This document shows, piece after piece, positions 7,904-17,173 of a DNA stretch of 64,000 nucleotides (its first letter is position 1; every line of letters starts with the position of its first letter). The position numbers and the translations under genes are program-made. Origin of the DNA: Lysinibacillus sp. PLM2 (GTDB taxonomy: Bacteria; Bacillota; Bacilli; Bacillales_A; Planococcaceae). The stretch covers positions 2,354,001-2,418,000 of the forward strand of contig AP025689.1 in assembly GCA_023168345.1 (NCBI GenBank), in the 5' to 3' direction. The notes beneath the pieces were generated by a model that saw only the letters and a list, made by a program, of their open reading frames with translations, had not been told where the DNA came from and did no database searches.

Positions 7904-9013
7904 ATGAGTGAAATAATTCACCGTACAAAAACACGTCCTGTACGTGTAGGTAATTTAACAATCGGTGGTAGTAACGAGCTATTTATCCAAAGTATGTGTA
8001 CAACAAAGACACATGATGTTGAAGCGACAGTTGCTGAAATATTGCGATTAGAAGAAGCAGGTTGTCAAATTGTGCGAGTGGCCGTTCCAGATGAGCGTGC
8101 GGCAAACGCAATCGCAGATATTAAAAAACGCATTCATATCCCACTTGTTGCGGATATTCATTTTAACTATAAGCTTGCTTTAATGGCTATTGAAAATGGG
8201 ATTGATAAAGTACGTATTAACCCAGGTAATATTGGTCGTCGTGAAAAAGTGGAAGCTGTTGTAAATGCAGCAAAAGCAAAAGGAATTCCGATCCGTATTG
8301 GAGTTAATGCTGGTTCATTAGAACGCCATATTTTAGAAAAATACGGCTATCCAACTGCTGACGGTATGGTGGAGTCGGCTTTACATCATATTAAAATATT
8401 AGAAGACTTAGATTTCCATGATATTATCGTTTCTATGAAAGCTTCTGATGTAAATCTTGCAATAGAAGCCTATGAAAAAGCTGCAAAGGCTTTTGACTAC
8501 CCACTTCACTTAGGTATTACAGAATCAGGAACTTTATTTGCGGGTACTGTCAAATCTGCTGCAGGGCTTGGGGCTATTCTTTCGAAAGGTATAGGAAATA
8601 CTTTACGTATCTCATTATCTGCTGATCCAGTAGAAGAAGTTAAAGTTGCAAGAGAACTATTAAAATCCTTTGGTCTTGCATCCAATATGGCGACATTAAT
8701 TTCTTGCCCAACATGCGGACGTATTGAAATTGATTTAATCTCAATAGCAAACGAAGTAGAAGAGTATATTTCTAAACTAAATGTTCCTCTTAAAGTGGCT
8801 GTGCTTGGCTGTGCAGTAAATGGTCCAGGAGAAGCGCGTGAAGCCGATATTGGTATCGCAGGTGCCCGCGGAGAAGGACTTTTATTTATGAAAGGTAAAA
8901 CCGTTCGTAAAGTACCAGAAGAAACAATGGTTGAAGAACTGAAAAAAGAAATTGATAAACTAGCTGCAGAAATGGCAGAACAAAGAGAAAAAGCATCAAA
9001 CGCTCAATCTTAA
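7904..9013 (+). CDS. ispG: 4-hydroxy-3-methylbut-2-enyl-diphosphate synthase (flavodoxin/ferredoxin)
   Basis: Penultimate enzyme of the MEP isoprenoid pathway; reductively converts methylerythritol cyclodiphosphate to HMBPP using a [4Fe-4S] cluster. 369 residues, the bacterial two-domain length. The cluster ligands are visible as Cys268 and Cys271 (CPTCGR) and Cys303 ([10 protein letters not shown]), followed by the conserved glutamate. AAAGGAGAG precedes the ATG. The partner enzyme ispH is also in the window (26859-27830). yqfW follows after 19 nt and is probably cotranscribed, ending at the hairpin at 9621. Confidence 0.97.
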   Translation: MSEIIHRTKTRPVRVGNLTIGGSNELFIQSMCTTKTHDVEATVAEILRLEEAGCQIVRVAVPDERAANAIADIKKRIHIPLVADIHFNYKLALMAIENGIDKVRINPGNIGRREKVEAVVNAAKAKGIPIRIGVNAGSLERHILEKYGYPTADGMVESALHHIKILEDLDFHDIIVSMKASDVNLAIEAYEKAAKAFDYPLHLGITESGTLFAGTVKSAAGLGAILSKGIGNTLRISLSADPVEEVKVARELLKSFGLASNMATLISCPTCGRIEIDLISIANEVEEYISKLNVPLKVAVLGCAVNGPGEAREADIGIAGARGEGLLFMKGKTVRKVPEETMVEELKKEIDKLAAEMAEQREKASNAQS

Positions 9014-9032
9014 ATAAAAGAGGAGGTTTTAG

Positions 9033-9611
9033 ATGAAATCTAAAGAAAAACCTCGATTTGGAATAGATATAGATGGAACAGTAACTACACCAGATACACT
9101 TATTCCACATATCAATAAACAATACAATTTAAACATCGTACTAGATGATATTACGGAATACGATTTTTTATGTGCCTTTCCTCATCCAGTAGATCGCGAT
9201 GAGTTTTCACGTTGGTTTAAGGAAAACGAAGCACATATGTACGCTGTTAGTGAAATTGCTAAGGATGCACAATCAATACTCAACAATTGGCATTCCCTTT
9301 ACGAGCTTGTCTATATTTCAGCCCGTGATACGAGTGTTTTACATGTAACACATAAATGGTTTAAGGACAACGAAGTCCCCTACCATCACATTGAACTAGT
9401 AGGTAGTCATGATAAATTAGAGACTGCAAAAAAGCATAATGTGGAAGTATTTTTCGAAGACAAACATGATAATGCCGTTGCCATTGCTGAAGAATTAAAT
9501 ATCCCGGTCCTATTGTTTAATACACCCTATAATCAAAATGCCGTTCCTAAGAACGTAGTACGGGTTAACAACTGGATTGAGGCAAACAATTGGATTAAAC
9601 GGCATTTCTAA
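9033..9611 (+). CDS. yqfW: HAD-family nucleotidase-like protein YqfW
   Basis: 192-residue HAD-superfamily hydrolase of the 5'(3')-deoxyribonucleotidase-like group. Motif I is FGIDIDGTVT (residues 9-18), with the nucleophile Asp and acid/base Asp in DIDGT; motif II is YISARD; the late acidic motif is FFEDKHDNA. AGAGGAGG precedes the ATG. It is the last gene of the ispG unit. Phosphatase activity is inferred from intact HAD motifs; the physiological substrate is unknown. Confidence 0.88.
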   Translation: MKSKEKPRFGIDIDGTVTTPDTLIPHINKQYNLNIVLDDITEYDFLCAFPHPVDRDEFSRWFKENEAHMYAVSEIAKDAQSILNNWHSLYELVYISARDTSVLHVTHKWFKDNEVPYHHIELVGSHDKLETAKKHNVEVFFEDKHDNAVAIAEELNIPVLLFNTPYNQNAVPKNVVRVNNWIEANNWIKRHF

Positions 9612-9620
9612 AAGAAATTT

Positions 9621-9662
9621 AAGGTAACTCAAAATGGTTTTCAGCCAATTTGAGTTACCTTT
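9621..9662. terminator. Bidirectional terminator between yqfW and a convergent small ORF
   Basis: AAGGTAACTCAAA pairs with TTTGAGTTACCTT; T runs on the plus side and A runs on the other let it act for both strands. Confidence 0.8.
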
Positions 9663-9668
9663 TCATTT

Positions 9669-9797
9669 TTAAATATCCAATATTCCCCTAGTCCACCGAT
9701 CAACAAAGGTTTCAAATGTTATTCCATAACGATTATAAATGTCATGATAAACAAAATATACTCCTAATTTTTCGAGAATGTCATCTTCAATTCTCAT
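9669..9797 (-). CDS. Possible 42-residue protein
   Basis: A short open frame (42 codons) starting at the ATG at 9797 with AAAGGAAG at 6-8 nt. The product begins MRIEDDILEKLGVYFVYHD, with a plausible amphipathic helix and no membrane segment. It converges on the yqfW terminator, which would also end its transcript. No similarity is recognised. It could be a genuine small gene or the 3' remnant of a larger one. Confidence 0.35.
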   Translation of the reverse strand: MRIEDDILEKLGVYFVYHDIYNRYGITFETFVDRWTRGILDI

Positions 9798-9994
9798 TCT
9801 TTCTTCCTTTCGCTTTAGGTTTTCTTTTCGCTAGTTTTTCGCACCTATCCCCTATGAATGAATCATTTTCATAGAATCCTCACATTTACCATTAAAATCC
9901 TGTGATGATAGTGAGAAATTTAACATCTGCTATTAAATAAATTTCGCTATCATTAAAGGTAAATAAAGTAATTTTGTAAATTGGAGGGTTTCTT

Positions 9995-10507
9995 ATGATA
10001 AAAATTAAAATAGCTAGCCTTACAATTTTAATCTCATTTATTCTCACAGGTTGTGCTGAAAAAATTAATGAAATCACTGAAGCGATATCTGGTATTGATG
10101 CAGCTGCTGAAAGAGCTGCAAAAGCAATTACGTTAGATGCTCATACAGTACGTAATATTGAACTTGAGTATAAAAATAATACTTTTTCTGTTAATGAATT
10201 ATTTACATCTATCTTACGTGATGTCCAATGGGAATATGAACAAAAGGAAGAAAAACAACTATTAACTATAAAAGGAAATTGGCAAGAGGGGTTGTTTAAT
10301 ATTTATCCCATTACTATGGAAAAGAAAGAGAAATTGATAAAGAGTGGTAAAGTAACCGTACAGCTTGAAATTGTTAATAATAAAATAAAAGATGAAACTA
10401 CTCACGTCACATTAGATTTAAATGATGAACGAATTGTTGACGAAAAAGGTAAAGAAGCTTTAATTCATTTATTTGATGAGTACCTGATATTTAATTCATT
10501 AAAATAA
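9995..10507 (+). CDS. Putative lipoprotein of unknown function
   Basis: 170-residue precursor with a type II signal peptide: basic start, hydrophobic core, and lipobox LTGC with Cys20. The mature part starts with an amphipathic helix (EKINEITEAISGIDAAAERAAK) and continues as a mixed, charged domain. GGAGGG lies 6 nt before the ATG. It stands alone between yqfW and the EAL gene. I do not recognise a family; it should be anchored to the outer face of the membrane. Confidence 0.75.
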   Translation: MIKIKIASLTILISFILTGCAEKINEITEAISGIDAAAERAAKAITLDAHTVRNIELEYKNNTFSVNELFTSILRDVQWEYEQKEEKQLLTIKGNWQEGLFNIYPITMEKKEKLIKSGKVTVQLEIVNNKIKDETTHVTLDLNDERIVDEKGKEALIHLFDEYLIFNSLK

Positions 10508-10600
10508 AAATTTTCTGTATATTCATACATTTATTCTAGTAATCTTATTTTCATTTGTTATACTTATATATATAATCATATTGATTTTTGGGGGACTGCC

Positions 10601-12790
10601 ATGTTATCACCAAATAAAATGCCCCTATCAAAGGAACAATTACTCTCTTTTATATGCAATATCATTGACCAATCGAATTCATGTATTGCAATTATAGACC
10701 AACAAAATCCAAATTTACCGATTATTTACTATAACGACTCCTTTTCAGAGCTTACAGGATATATAAACAATGAGTTAATAGGTAAAAATTTACGGTCTTT
10801 AAGAGGAATTAAAACTGATCCTGAGATAGAATCTGAAATCGACCTTAACATAAAAAGTCAACTACCAGTTGAAATAAACATTATACATTATCATAAAGAT
10901 GGTTCGCCTTTTTGGAATTATTTATATTCTTTACCGATAAAAGATGAAACAAATGAAGTACAGTTTACTTTAATATGCTGTAAAAATATTACCGATCAAA
11001 TGTTAGATAAAATGTTATCAAAATTAGAGCGAGAAGTATATGCAGAGCTTGATCAAGGTGGAGATGCGGAAATAATATTACAGCTCATCGCCCAGAAAAT
11101 TGAAATCTATTATATTCGAAGTGTATATTGTGCCATTAGAGTTTTAGATTCTAATGGGGAGCTAAAGGTTGTTGCTACAGGTTCACTTCCTTCAACTTTA
11201 ATTGAATCTATTAATGCATATATAATTGAACCAAGAGCTGGGTTTAATGAGAAAGCTGTTTATATTGACAATGTTTCACATAGACAAATCGAATTGAGTA
11301 ATAATTTTTATGATGATATACCCTCTTTAGAAGTTATATCATGTTGGACTAAACCTATTGTCAATCAACATCATCATATACTAGGAAGTATTACAATCTA
11401 TTTAAAGGACCCAGCATCTCTAAAACAAGCCGATTTGGAATTTTTAAACAAGCTATCTCCTATTATTAGTCTTTCTTTAAAATATGCAGAGCAAAAACAA
11501 GAATTAGAAAGACTTGCTTTTTATGATATGAATACAGGAATCCCAAATCAAAACTACTTCCACACAAATTTAACTGAATGGATTGAAGGAGACTTTACTG
11601 GGATAATATTAATCATTCAACCAGTTGAATATTCTGGAATTGTTGATTTATATGGTAGAAAAATCGGGGATGAATTATTATTACAAATTGCAAATCGACT
11701 CAACAACCATCAAAAAATAGCGTGGGATGAAGAAATTATTTATGGACGATTTTCTAATTCGTCGATTATTATGGCCAAAAAAATTTACGATGACAAAATC
11801 GATCAATATGTTTCGAGATTAAGACAGGAATTAACTGCCTCCCCCTACGTGTTAACAGGAAGAGAAATGTTTATCAATCTAAATATTGGCATTGCGCATT
11901 TCGGAAATGGAGTTTTAATGGAAGAAAGTATCCGTCAAGCAGATATAGCACTAACTAGTTCTAGAAAAAAATTCGGAACTGTTATTACATTCTTTGAAGA
12001 AGAAACAAATAAGTTAATGCAGCAAGAGATGGATACGTTAAATCAATTAATTCACGGGCTAAAAAACGATGAATTTTCTGTATTTTTACAACCTAAAGTG
12101 AATCTTAAAACAGCCGAAATTGTAGGATTCGAGGCACTAGCGCGATGGCACTCCCCTGTTTTAGGTTCGGTATCACCGGCTACCTTTATTCCTATTGCAG
12201 AATATAGTGGCAAAATTAGAGAAATTGATAACGCAATTCTTAAGCAGGTTTTAAAATGGCAACAAGCTAGAAAAGAAAAAGGATTAAGACTTGTACCTGT
12301 TTCAGTCAACATTTCACCAGTACACTTTTATCATGATACGTTTGTTGATGATTTCATTTCACTAGTTCATCAATTCCATATAAGTCCGAAATACATAAAA
12401 GTGGAAGTAACAGAGAATTTTGAATTAGTTGACTTTGAGAAAGCAAAAAGTATCTTGATACGTTTAAAAGAATATGGCTATGAGAGTTCAATTGATGACT
12501 TTGGGGTTGGTTTTTCTTCCTTAAGTTATTTGCAACAATTACCTTTTTCTGAAATAAAAATCGACCAATCATTTATTAATAATATGAATAATGATGAAAT
12601 GTTTGCGGTTGTCCAAACCATTATTCAACTAGCTTCAAGATTAAACATGCATGCTGTTGCTGAAGGTATTGAGACTGCTGATCAATACAACCTATTAAAA
12701 AATATCGGATGCAATACTGGACAAGGCTATTATTTTCATAAACCAATGCCGATAAGCGAAGCAGAAAAATTATTGAATAACATAAAATAA
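10601..12790 (+). CDS. PAS-GAF-GGDEF-EAL protein, probable c-di-GMP phosphodiesterase
   Basis: Cytoplasmic sensor/effector of 729 residues with no membrane segment. Order: PAS domain (about 25-130, with YNDSFSELTGY and GKNLRSLRG), GAF domain (about 145-300), a GGDEF domain (about 305-460) and an EAL domain (about 475-725). The GGDEF signature is replaced by GRFSNSS around residue 382, so cyclase activity is not expected; the domain may bind GTP. The EAL part looks active: EAL at 511-513, VSVNIS, EVTEN, the DDFG metal motif near 632, EIKIDQSF, and AEGIET. Expected reaction: c-di-GMP to pGpG. It is monocistronic with a strong terminator at 12791. Confidence 0.88.
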   Translation: MLSPNKMPLSKEQLLSFICNIIDQSNSCIAIIDQQNPNLPIIYYNDSFSELTGYINNELIGKNLRSLRGIKTDPEIESEIDLNIKSQLPVEINIIHYHKDGSPFWNYLYSLPIKDETNEVQFTLICCKNITDQMLDKMLSKLEREVYAELDQGGDAEIILQLIAQKIEIYYIRSVYCAIRVLDSNGELKVVATGSLPSTLIESINAYIIEPRAGFNEKAVYIDNVSHRQIELSNNFYDDIPSLEVISCWTKPIVNQHHHILGSITIYLKDPASLKQADLEFLNKLSPIISLSLKYAEQKQELERLAFYDMNTGIPNQNYFHTNLTEWIEGDFTGIILIIQPVEYSGIVDLYGRKIGDELLLQIANRLNNHQKIAWDEEIIYGRFSNSSIIMAKKIYDDKIDQYVSRLRQELTASPYVLTGREMFINLNIGIAHFGNGVLMEESIRQADIALTSSRKKFGTVITFFEEETNKLMQQEMDTLNQLIHGLKNDEFSVFLQPKVNLKTAEIVGFEALARWHSPVLGSVSPATFIPIAEYSGKIREIDNAILKQVLKWQQARKEKGLRLVPVSVNISPVHFYHDTFVDDFISLVHQFHISPKYIKVEVTENFELVDFEKAKSILIRLKEYGYESSIDDFGVGFSSLSYLQQLPFSEIKIDQSFINNMNNDEMFAVVQTIIQLASRLNMHAVAEGIETADQYNLLKNIGCNTGQGYYFHKPMPISEAEKLLNNIK

Positions 12791-12829
12791 AACTCCACGT
12801 AAATGCTCTTACATTCGTGGAGTTTTTTT
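12791..12829 (+). terminator. Terminator of the EAL gene
   Basis: AACTCCACG...CGTGGAGTT stem followed by seven T residues. It also faces the convergent esterase gene ending at 12831. Confidence 0.88.
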
Positions 12830-12830
12830 A

Positions 12831-13460
12831 TTAATCAATTTTTATAAATTTTAATAAATCATTGATATTATCAGGTGATACGCCATGCCCTACTGGATAA
12901 GTGTTATATGATACAACAGCCCCGTTTTCCTCGAAAAATCGTTTACTTACCTCTGCCCAGGAAATTGGAAAATCATAATCATATTCTCCATGAGATATAA
13001 AAATGTTCGCATTATAAATATTTTGCCGATAATCCGACATTACAAAATCCGGGATATAACCACTTAAACTAATTGTTCCAGCTATTTCGCTACCGAATAT
13101 TAAAGATAGTGTATTTGTGACGACTGCCCCTTGGTTAAATCCCATGAGATAAACCTTTTTTATATCTAGGTTAAATTCTTCAATTGCCTCTAATATAAAT
13201 TGCTTAGTAAAAATAATCATTTGATCGAATACCTTTTTATTTGGCTTTCCTTCTTCTTCAAAAGTATAAAAGGCATAGCCTGGAAAATGGGTAATTGGTC
13301 CTCTCAAACTAAATATGTGACATTTTCCTTTTAGGGATTCGACAAGCTGAAGTAAATCTTCCTCATTACTTCCTAATCCATGAAATAAAAAGATTGCTGC
13401 ATCGTTTCCCTTACTTCTATCAGTTGGCGCAATATGTTGAAATGTATATGGTGATTTCAT
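12831..13460 (-). CDS. Carboxylesterase/phospholipase-like alpha/beta-hydrolase lacking the nucleophile serine
   Basis: 209-residue alpha/beta-hydrolase of the phospholipase/carboxylesterase family. Visible: the oxyanion region FHGLGSNEEDLLQL, the nucleophile elbow, the acid-loop FISHGEYDYDFP and a late GHGVS histidine. The elbow reads GFNQGA instead of the usual GFSQGA: residue 109 is Asn (codon AAC at 13136-13134), one base from AGC serine. Hydrolysis through the usual triad is therefore not expected unless this is a sequencing error. The ATG at 13460 is used (GGGAAGGAA about 10 nt upstream); a TTG at 13523 would lengthen it. Transcribed alone, convergent with the EAL gene. Confidence 0.75.
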   Translation of the reverse strand: MKSPYTFQHIAPTDRSKGNDAAIFLFHGLGSNEEDLLQLVESLKGKCHIFSLRGPITHFPGYAFYTFEEEGKPNKKVFDQMIIFTKQFILEAIEEFNLDIKKVYLMGFNQGAVVTNTLSLIFGSEIAGTISLSGYIPDFVMSDYRQNIYNANIFISHGEYDYDFPISWAEVSKRFFEENGAVVSYNTYPVGHGVSPDNINDLLKFIKID

Positions 13461-13710
13461 GACGATTAAATTCCTTCCCGATTCATAATTCGCAAATTTT
13501 ATTTTACCAAAATTATTTAACAATTAATAGAAACGAGTACCAATTGAATTTCCAAATAGTCTTCTGTATATTTAGTGAATTCTACATCACAATAAAACTG
13601 TCTAATAAATTAGAACTCGTCTTAAATTTAGGGAATTTCATCCAATATAGTAAAATAGTACGTTGTTATTCGTTTTCACCCGAAATATAATAAAATACGA
13701 TAATTCTTAC
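13461..13710. other. Intergenic stretch between esterase and tcyP
   Basis: AT-rich spacer, divergent on both sides. Apart from the tcyP promoter at its right end and a possible N-terminal extension of the esterase up to 13523, I see no gene, hairpin or repeat. Confidence 0.5.
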
Positions 13711-13739
13711 TTGACTTATATGTTTTGTGAGAATAAAAT
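13711..13739 (+). promoter_or_regulatory. Sigma-A promoter of tcyP
   Basis: TTGACT (13711-13716), exactly 17 bp spacer, TAAAAT (13734-13739), 31 bp before the ATG with its AAAGGAGG site. No riboswitch or T-box is visible. Confidence 0.75.
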
Positions 13740-13770
13740 TTTAAATTAGATTCTTAAAGGAGGAAATCAA

Positions 13771-15150
13771 ATGGATATATATACATTAATAAATGTAGCA
13801 ATATTAATCATACTACTTTTATTTCTACAATTTTTAAATAAAAAACATGTAAAGTTTTCAAATCGAGTGTTTATTGGATTAGGACTCGGGATTTTACTAG
13901 GTTTAGTAATACAATTGGTTTATGGTGCGGATTCATCTACAATCGAAAATACTGTCCCTTGGTATAACATTGTAGGTACAGGATATGTTAAATTACTTCA
14001 AATGGTTGCCATGCCTTTAGTTTTCATATCTATCCTATCTGCCTTTACAAAAATGAAGCTAGGTGCAAACTTAGGTAAAATCGCTGGTTTCATTTTATTT
14101 ATTTTAATCGGTACTACCGCCATTTCAGCAGGAGTTGGTATCCTTTCAGCTACTGTTTTCGACTTAGATGCTTCGGAATTAGTACAGGGAGAAAGCGAAA
14201 TAGCCCGTGGGGAAACATTGGAGGAACAGTCCGGTACAGTTGCCTCATTACCCGAACAAATATTAGCTCTATTCCCTGCAAATCCTTTTTTAGATTTAAC
14301 TGGTGCTAGAGCAACATCTACTATTGCTGTTGTTATATTTGCAGCATTTTTAGGATTCGCTTATTTGCGAATCGTACGTAAAGATGAAGAGACTTCTAAA
14401 ACAATTAAAACAGGAATTGATGCTATTTACTCATTAGTAATGGGTATTGTGACAATTGTTTTACGATTAACTCCATTTGGTATATTAGCCATCATGGCTC
14501 GAACTGTTGCAACAAGTGATTTTGCAGCGATTTATAATTTAGGTAAATTCGTTATCGCATCATATGTAGCACTAATTATCGTATTCATTATTCACTTAAT
14601 TATTATTTCGTTAACTGGGCTAAGTCCAATTATGTATTTAAAAAAGGTTTCTGAAACTTTACTATTTGCATTTACTTCTCGTTCAAGTGCAGGAACTTTA
14701 CCGTTAAACTTAAAAACACAAACAGATCGTTTAGGTGTACCAGAGGGTATTGCTAACTTTGCAGGTTCATTTGGCTTATCCATCGGCCAAAACGGTTGTG
14801 CTGGTGTTTATCCTGCTATGTTAGCGATTATGATTGCACCTACATTAGGCATTAACCCACTAGATCCTGGATTCATCGCAACTGTTATTTTAATAGTCGC
14901 TATCAGTTCATTTGGTGTAGCAGGTGTTGGCGGTGGTGCAACATTTGCAGCTATTATCGTTTTATCTGCTTTAGATTTCCCAGTAGCATTAGCTGGGGTA
15001 TTAATCTCTGTTGAACCATTAATCGACATGGGACGTACAGCATTAAATGTAAATGGGGCAATGGTTTCTGGTGTAACCACATCTCGTTTAACTGGGGAAC
15101 TTGATAAGGAAATTTTCAACAATCCAAACTATGATAAAGAATTAGCATAA
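13771..15150 (+). CDS. tcyP: L-cystine sodium symporter TcyP
   Basis: 459-residue secondary transporter of the dicarboxylate/amino acid:cation symporter family, in the subgroup that imports L-cystine. Multiple membrane segments run throughout. Signature regions include KLLQMVAMPLVFISILSAF, the serine-rich hairpin FTSRSSAGTLPLN, SIGQNGCAGVYPAML and LINVEPL-like SVEPLIDMGRTALNVNGAM. AAAGGAGG precedes the ATG. It is a single-gene unit with a clear sigma-A promoter and terminator. In B. subtilis tcyP is controlled by CymR; a CymR site was not identified here. Confidence 0.92.
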   Translation: MDIYTLINVAILIILLLFLQFLNKKHVKFSNRVFIGLGLGILLGLVIQLVYGADSSTIENTVPWYNIVGTGYVKLLQMVAMPLVFISILSAFTKMKLGANLGKIAGFILFILIGTTAISAGVGILSATVFDLDASELVQGESEIARGETLEEQSGTVASLPEQILALFPANPFLDLTGARATSTIAVVIFAAFLGFAYLRIVRKDEETSKTIKTGIDAIYSLVMGIVTIVLRLTPFGILAIMARTVATSDFAAIYNLGKFVIASYVALIIVFIIHLIIISLTGLSPIMYLKKVSETLLFAFTSRSSAGTLPLNLKTQTDRLGVPEGIANFAGSFGLSIGQNGCAGVYPAMLAIMIAPTLGINPLDPGFIATVILIVAISSFGVAGVGGGATFAAIIVLSALDFPVALAGVLISVEPLIDMGRTALNVNGAMVSGVTTSRLTGELDKEIFNNPNYDKELA

Positions 15151-15168
15151 AAAACTAATTAATAAATT

Positions 15169-15210
15169 AGCGACAAGATTATTTTTATAATCCTTATGTC
15201 GCTTTTTTTT
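15169..15210 (+). terminator. tcyP terminator
   Basis: AGCGACA...TGTCGCT with an inner AAGATTA/TAATCCTT arm, followed by eight T residues. Confidence 0.88.
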
Positions 15211-15371
15211 TATTCTAAATTGTCGATTTCACATTTCAATAGCACTAATATCGTTTATTTCGAAATTTCTGAATTATAATTATAGAAATTTGGATTCAAA
15301 AAGCTTACACTTATATTATAAAAATACAAAATTATGAATTTTTCTATGGTTAACCGATTGAGGTGAGAGCA

Positions 15372-15983
15372 TTGTATGATGGGATTACAGTTGAAAGAAG
15401 TCTATTATATATAGAACAACATCAAGTAGACAAATTTAAAACCATCGCGAATAGCATGAAGGAATACAATGATTTAATCGCTGATGGTGGACTTTCAAAA
15501 GATGATTGTTGGATCATCGCATTTAATATTTGGCTACTTCTTAATGCAGTTGATGAACATGACATCATGCAATCTGCAGAAAAGACAATATATTATCACG
15601 CAAATTTCATTATTTTAAATGCGACTATTAAAAGTAACTATTTTAAACTTTTTAAACGTGAGGGTTCATCTCGAAAATTGCTCTATTTAGCATCCTTAAA
15701 AATTGCAAACGGTATTAACCAATGGATTTATTACGTATTAGAGAGGTATGATTTATTATCTATAGCAGAAAAAAATAGAAAAAGAAGTTATTTCGATGTT
15801 CATTTAAATAATTGTCAAGAGGTTAAAAACTTTTCAGAAGAACAGGCTCTATTTGTAAAAGCTTCTATTAAGGAGCTAAAAACCACAAATTCCTTTGAGT
15901 TGATGTTAAAATATTGTAGCGAACAAATTGTCGTCTTATATGGCTCGGATACAAAAGGAAAAAAAACTATTTATAAAAACTAG
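15372..15983 (+). CDS. Hypothetical protein, 203 residues
   Basis: Soluble protein, mainly helical by composition, no signal peptide. Notable segments: a start region MYDGITVERSLLYIEQ, a central hydrophobic helix DDCWIIAFNIWLLLNAVDEHD and ANGINQWIYYVLERYDLL. The TTG at 15372 follows GAGGTG by 6 nt; a GTG at 15363 in the same frame is possible. It lies alone between tcyP and the convergent corrinoid operon. No family recognised. Confidence 0.7.
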   Translation: MYDGITVERSLLYIEQHQVDKFKTIANSMKEYNDLIADGGLSKDDCWIIAFNIWLLLNAVDEHDIMQSAEKTIYYHANFIILNATIKSNYFKLFKREGSSRKLLYLASLKIANGINQWIYYVLERYDLLSIAEKNRKRSYFDVHLNNCQEVKNFSEEQALFVKASIKELKTTNSFELMLKYCSEQIVVLYGSDTKGKKTIYKN

Positions 15984-16009
15984 ACAAAATATAAATTTTG
16001 CCTAGTTTT
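15976..16009. terminator. Bidirectional terminator between the unknown gene and cblS
   Basis: AAAACTAG-CAAAAT stem with ATTTTG-CTAGTTTT, A/T runs on both sides; the stop codons of both convergent genes overlap it. Confidence 0.75.
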
Positions 16010-16682
16010 AACGTAATGTTATTTCATAAAAAGATGATGTAATCGTATCTTCAAATTGTTCTTTTTGTTCTCGATTAACCGCAACGATAACAGCACTTGA
16101 TGGGCCACTGGATTTATCTAACGGTAATTCACATTTAATTTCATAGCCGCTGAAAAGTCTTGAACATTCTGAACCGATTCCTTTCGATCCCACAGGCCAA
16201 ATACTTTTAATGACCCCTAGTTTTATAAGCATATATAATTCATTGAGCTTTGCCACATGGCCAGGATTGTTGATAATTTCGTCACCCACAAGTGGTTTAC
16301 CTACTACATACCAAAGACAATGCTCAGCATTAAGATCATATACCTTTTTTCCAATCATCATGATCGATAACCCAGACTGAAGCGATTGAAAATTCGTTTC
16401 AGTAGATCCGTTTATCGGTGGCATTTTTTCCCCGAGTTCACTAAATACCCGCTCAATGCCTTTTTCATAATCTGACCAGGCGGCTTCACCTGTAAAATTG
16501 GATAAGAATATATGTGTAGGCTGTCCACCTGCACACCATTGTTCTAATAAAGCTACTCTTGCGGTATAATAAGCTACCACTTCATTTGATGTTTTAACAA
16601 CATCATGCTCTTTTTCTCCAATACATCCTGCATTATCAACTGTTACGATTAATTGCTGATCAATCAATTTCGCATTTCTCAT
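16008..16682 (-). CDS. cblS: Alpha-ribazole kinase CblS
   Basis: 224-residue protein of the AIR-synthase/ThiL-related fold that occurs in B12 salvage clusters of Bacillales. In Listeria and Geobacillus, CblS phosphorylates alpha-ribazole to alpha-ribazole phosphate, supplying the lower ligand where CobT is missing. Visible: QLIVTVDNAGCIGEKEHD at the N-terminus, a central STETNFQSLQSGLSIMMIG and a late VGSKGIGSECSRLFSG. The ATG at 16682 overlaps the cblT stop as ATGA, supporting this start and translational coupling. It is the last gene of the riboswitch-led operon. Assignment rests on context plus partial recognition. Confidence 0.75.
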   Translation of the reverse strand: MRNAKLIDQQLIVTVDNAGCIGEKEHDVVKTSNEVVAYYTARVALLEQWCAGGQPTHIFLSNFTGEAAWSDYEKGIERVFSELGEKMPPINGSTETNFQSLQSGLSIMMIGKKVYDLNAEHCLWYVVGKPLVGDEIINNPGHVAKLNELYMLIKLGVIKSIWPVGSKGIGSECSRLFSGYEIKCELPLDKSSGPSSAVIVAVNREQKEQFEDTITSSFYEITLR

Positions 16683-17173
16683 AGATTTAATACCTTCCAC
16701 TGTCTTAAAATTTTGTTTAATACTGGCATTATTAATATGACAACGACAACATTTATAATTGTGGCAATCAGAAGACTAGGTAGACTTGCAAAATAAAATT
16801 GTGGAGAAATGATAAAATAAAATGGCATTGGAGAAATTAATCCATTAGTTAAAACTAAAAACAGCCATTTTACGATAGAAAATCCTTTTTTATGTAAGAT
16901 ATTAAACACAGTGACAATTGCAAACATCTCAGCTGCTATAAGTATGTGAAAAATACCTAGAGGAAATCCTGAAGTTAGCGCAGTGGCAAAATGACCTAAA
17001 AGAGCTGCAAATCCTGAATATATGGGCGAAAGATAAACAACACTTAGAAATGCTGGTGCAGAATCTAAAGCTGCTGTCGTTATGAATCCAGGCACCTTAA
17101 TAGCACTTCCTACAACACAAATTGCTGCTGTTAATGCTGTTAAAATTAAAACTCTTAATTTGCTACTAACCAT
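16679..17173 (-). CDS. cblT: Alpha-ribazole transporter CblT (ECF-type S component)
   Basis: 164-residue integral membrane protein with about five membrane segments, resembling S components of energy-coupling-factor transporters. Clues are RVLILTALTAAICVVG at the start, ALDSAPAFLSVVYLSPIYSGFAALLGHF and GFPLGIFHILIAAE. CblT imports alpha-ribazole for CblS. It overlaps both neighbours: the cobU-like gene by 8 bp upstream and cblS by 4 bp downstream. No ECF energising module is in the window; family members can use shared modules encoded elsewhere. Confidence 0.78.
   Translation of the reverse strand: MVSSKLRVLILTALTAAICVVGSAIKVPGFITTAALDSAPAFLSVVYLSPIYSGFAALLGHFATALTSGFPLGIFHILIAAEMFAIVTVFNILHKKGFSIVKWLFLVLTNGLISPMPFYFIISPQFYFASLPSLLIATIINVVVVILIMPVLNKILRQWKVLNL

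Noticed and set aside
14808-15122. 104-codon minus-strand open frame
   Set aside because: Antisense shadow of tcyP; all Ala/Thr/Pro-rich low-complexity coding that mirrors the sense strand.
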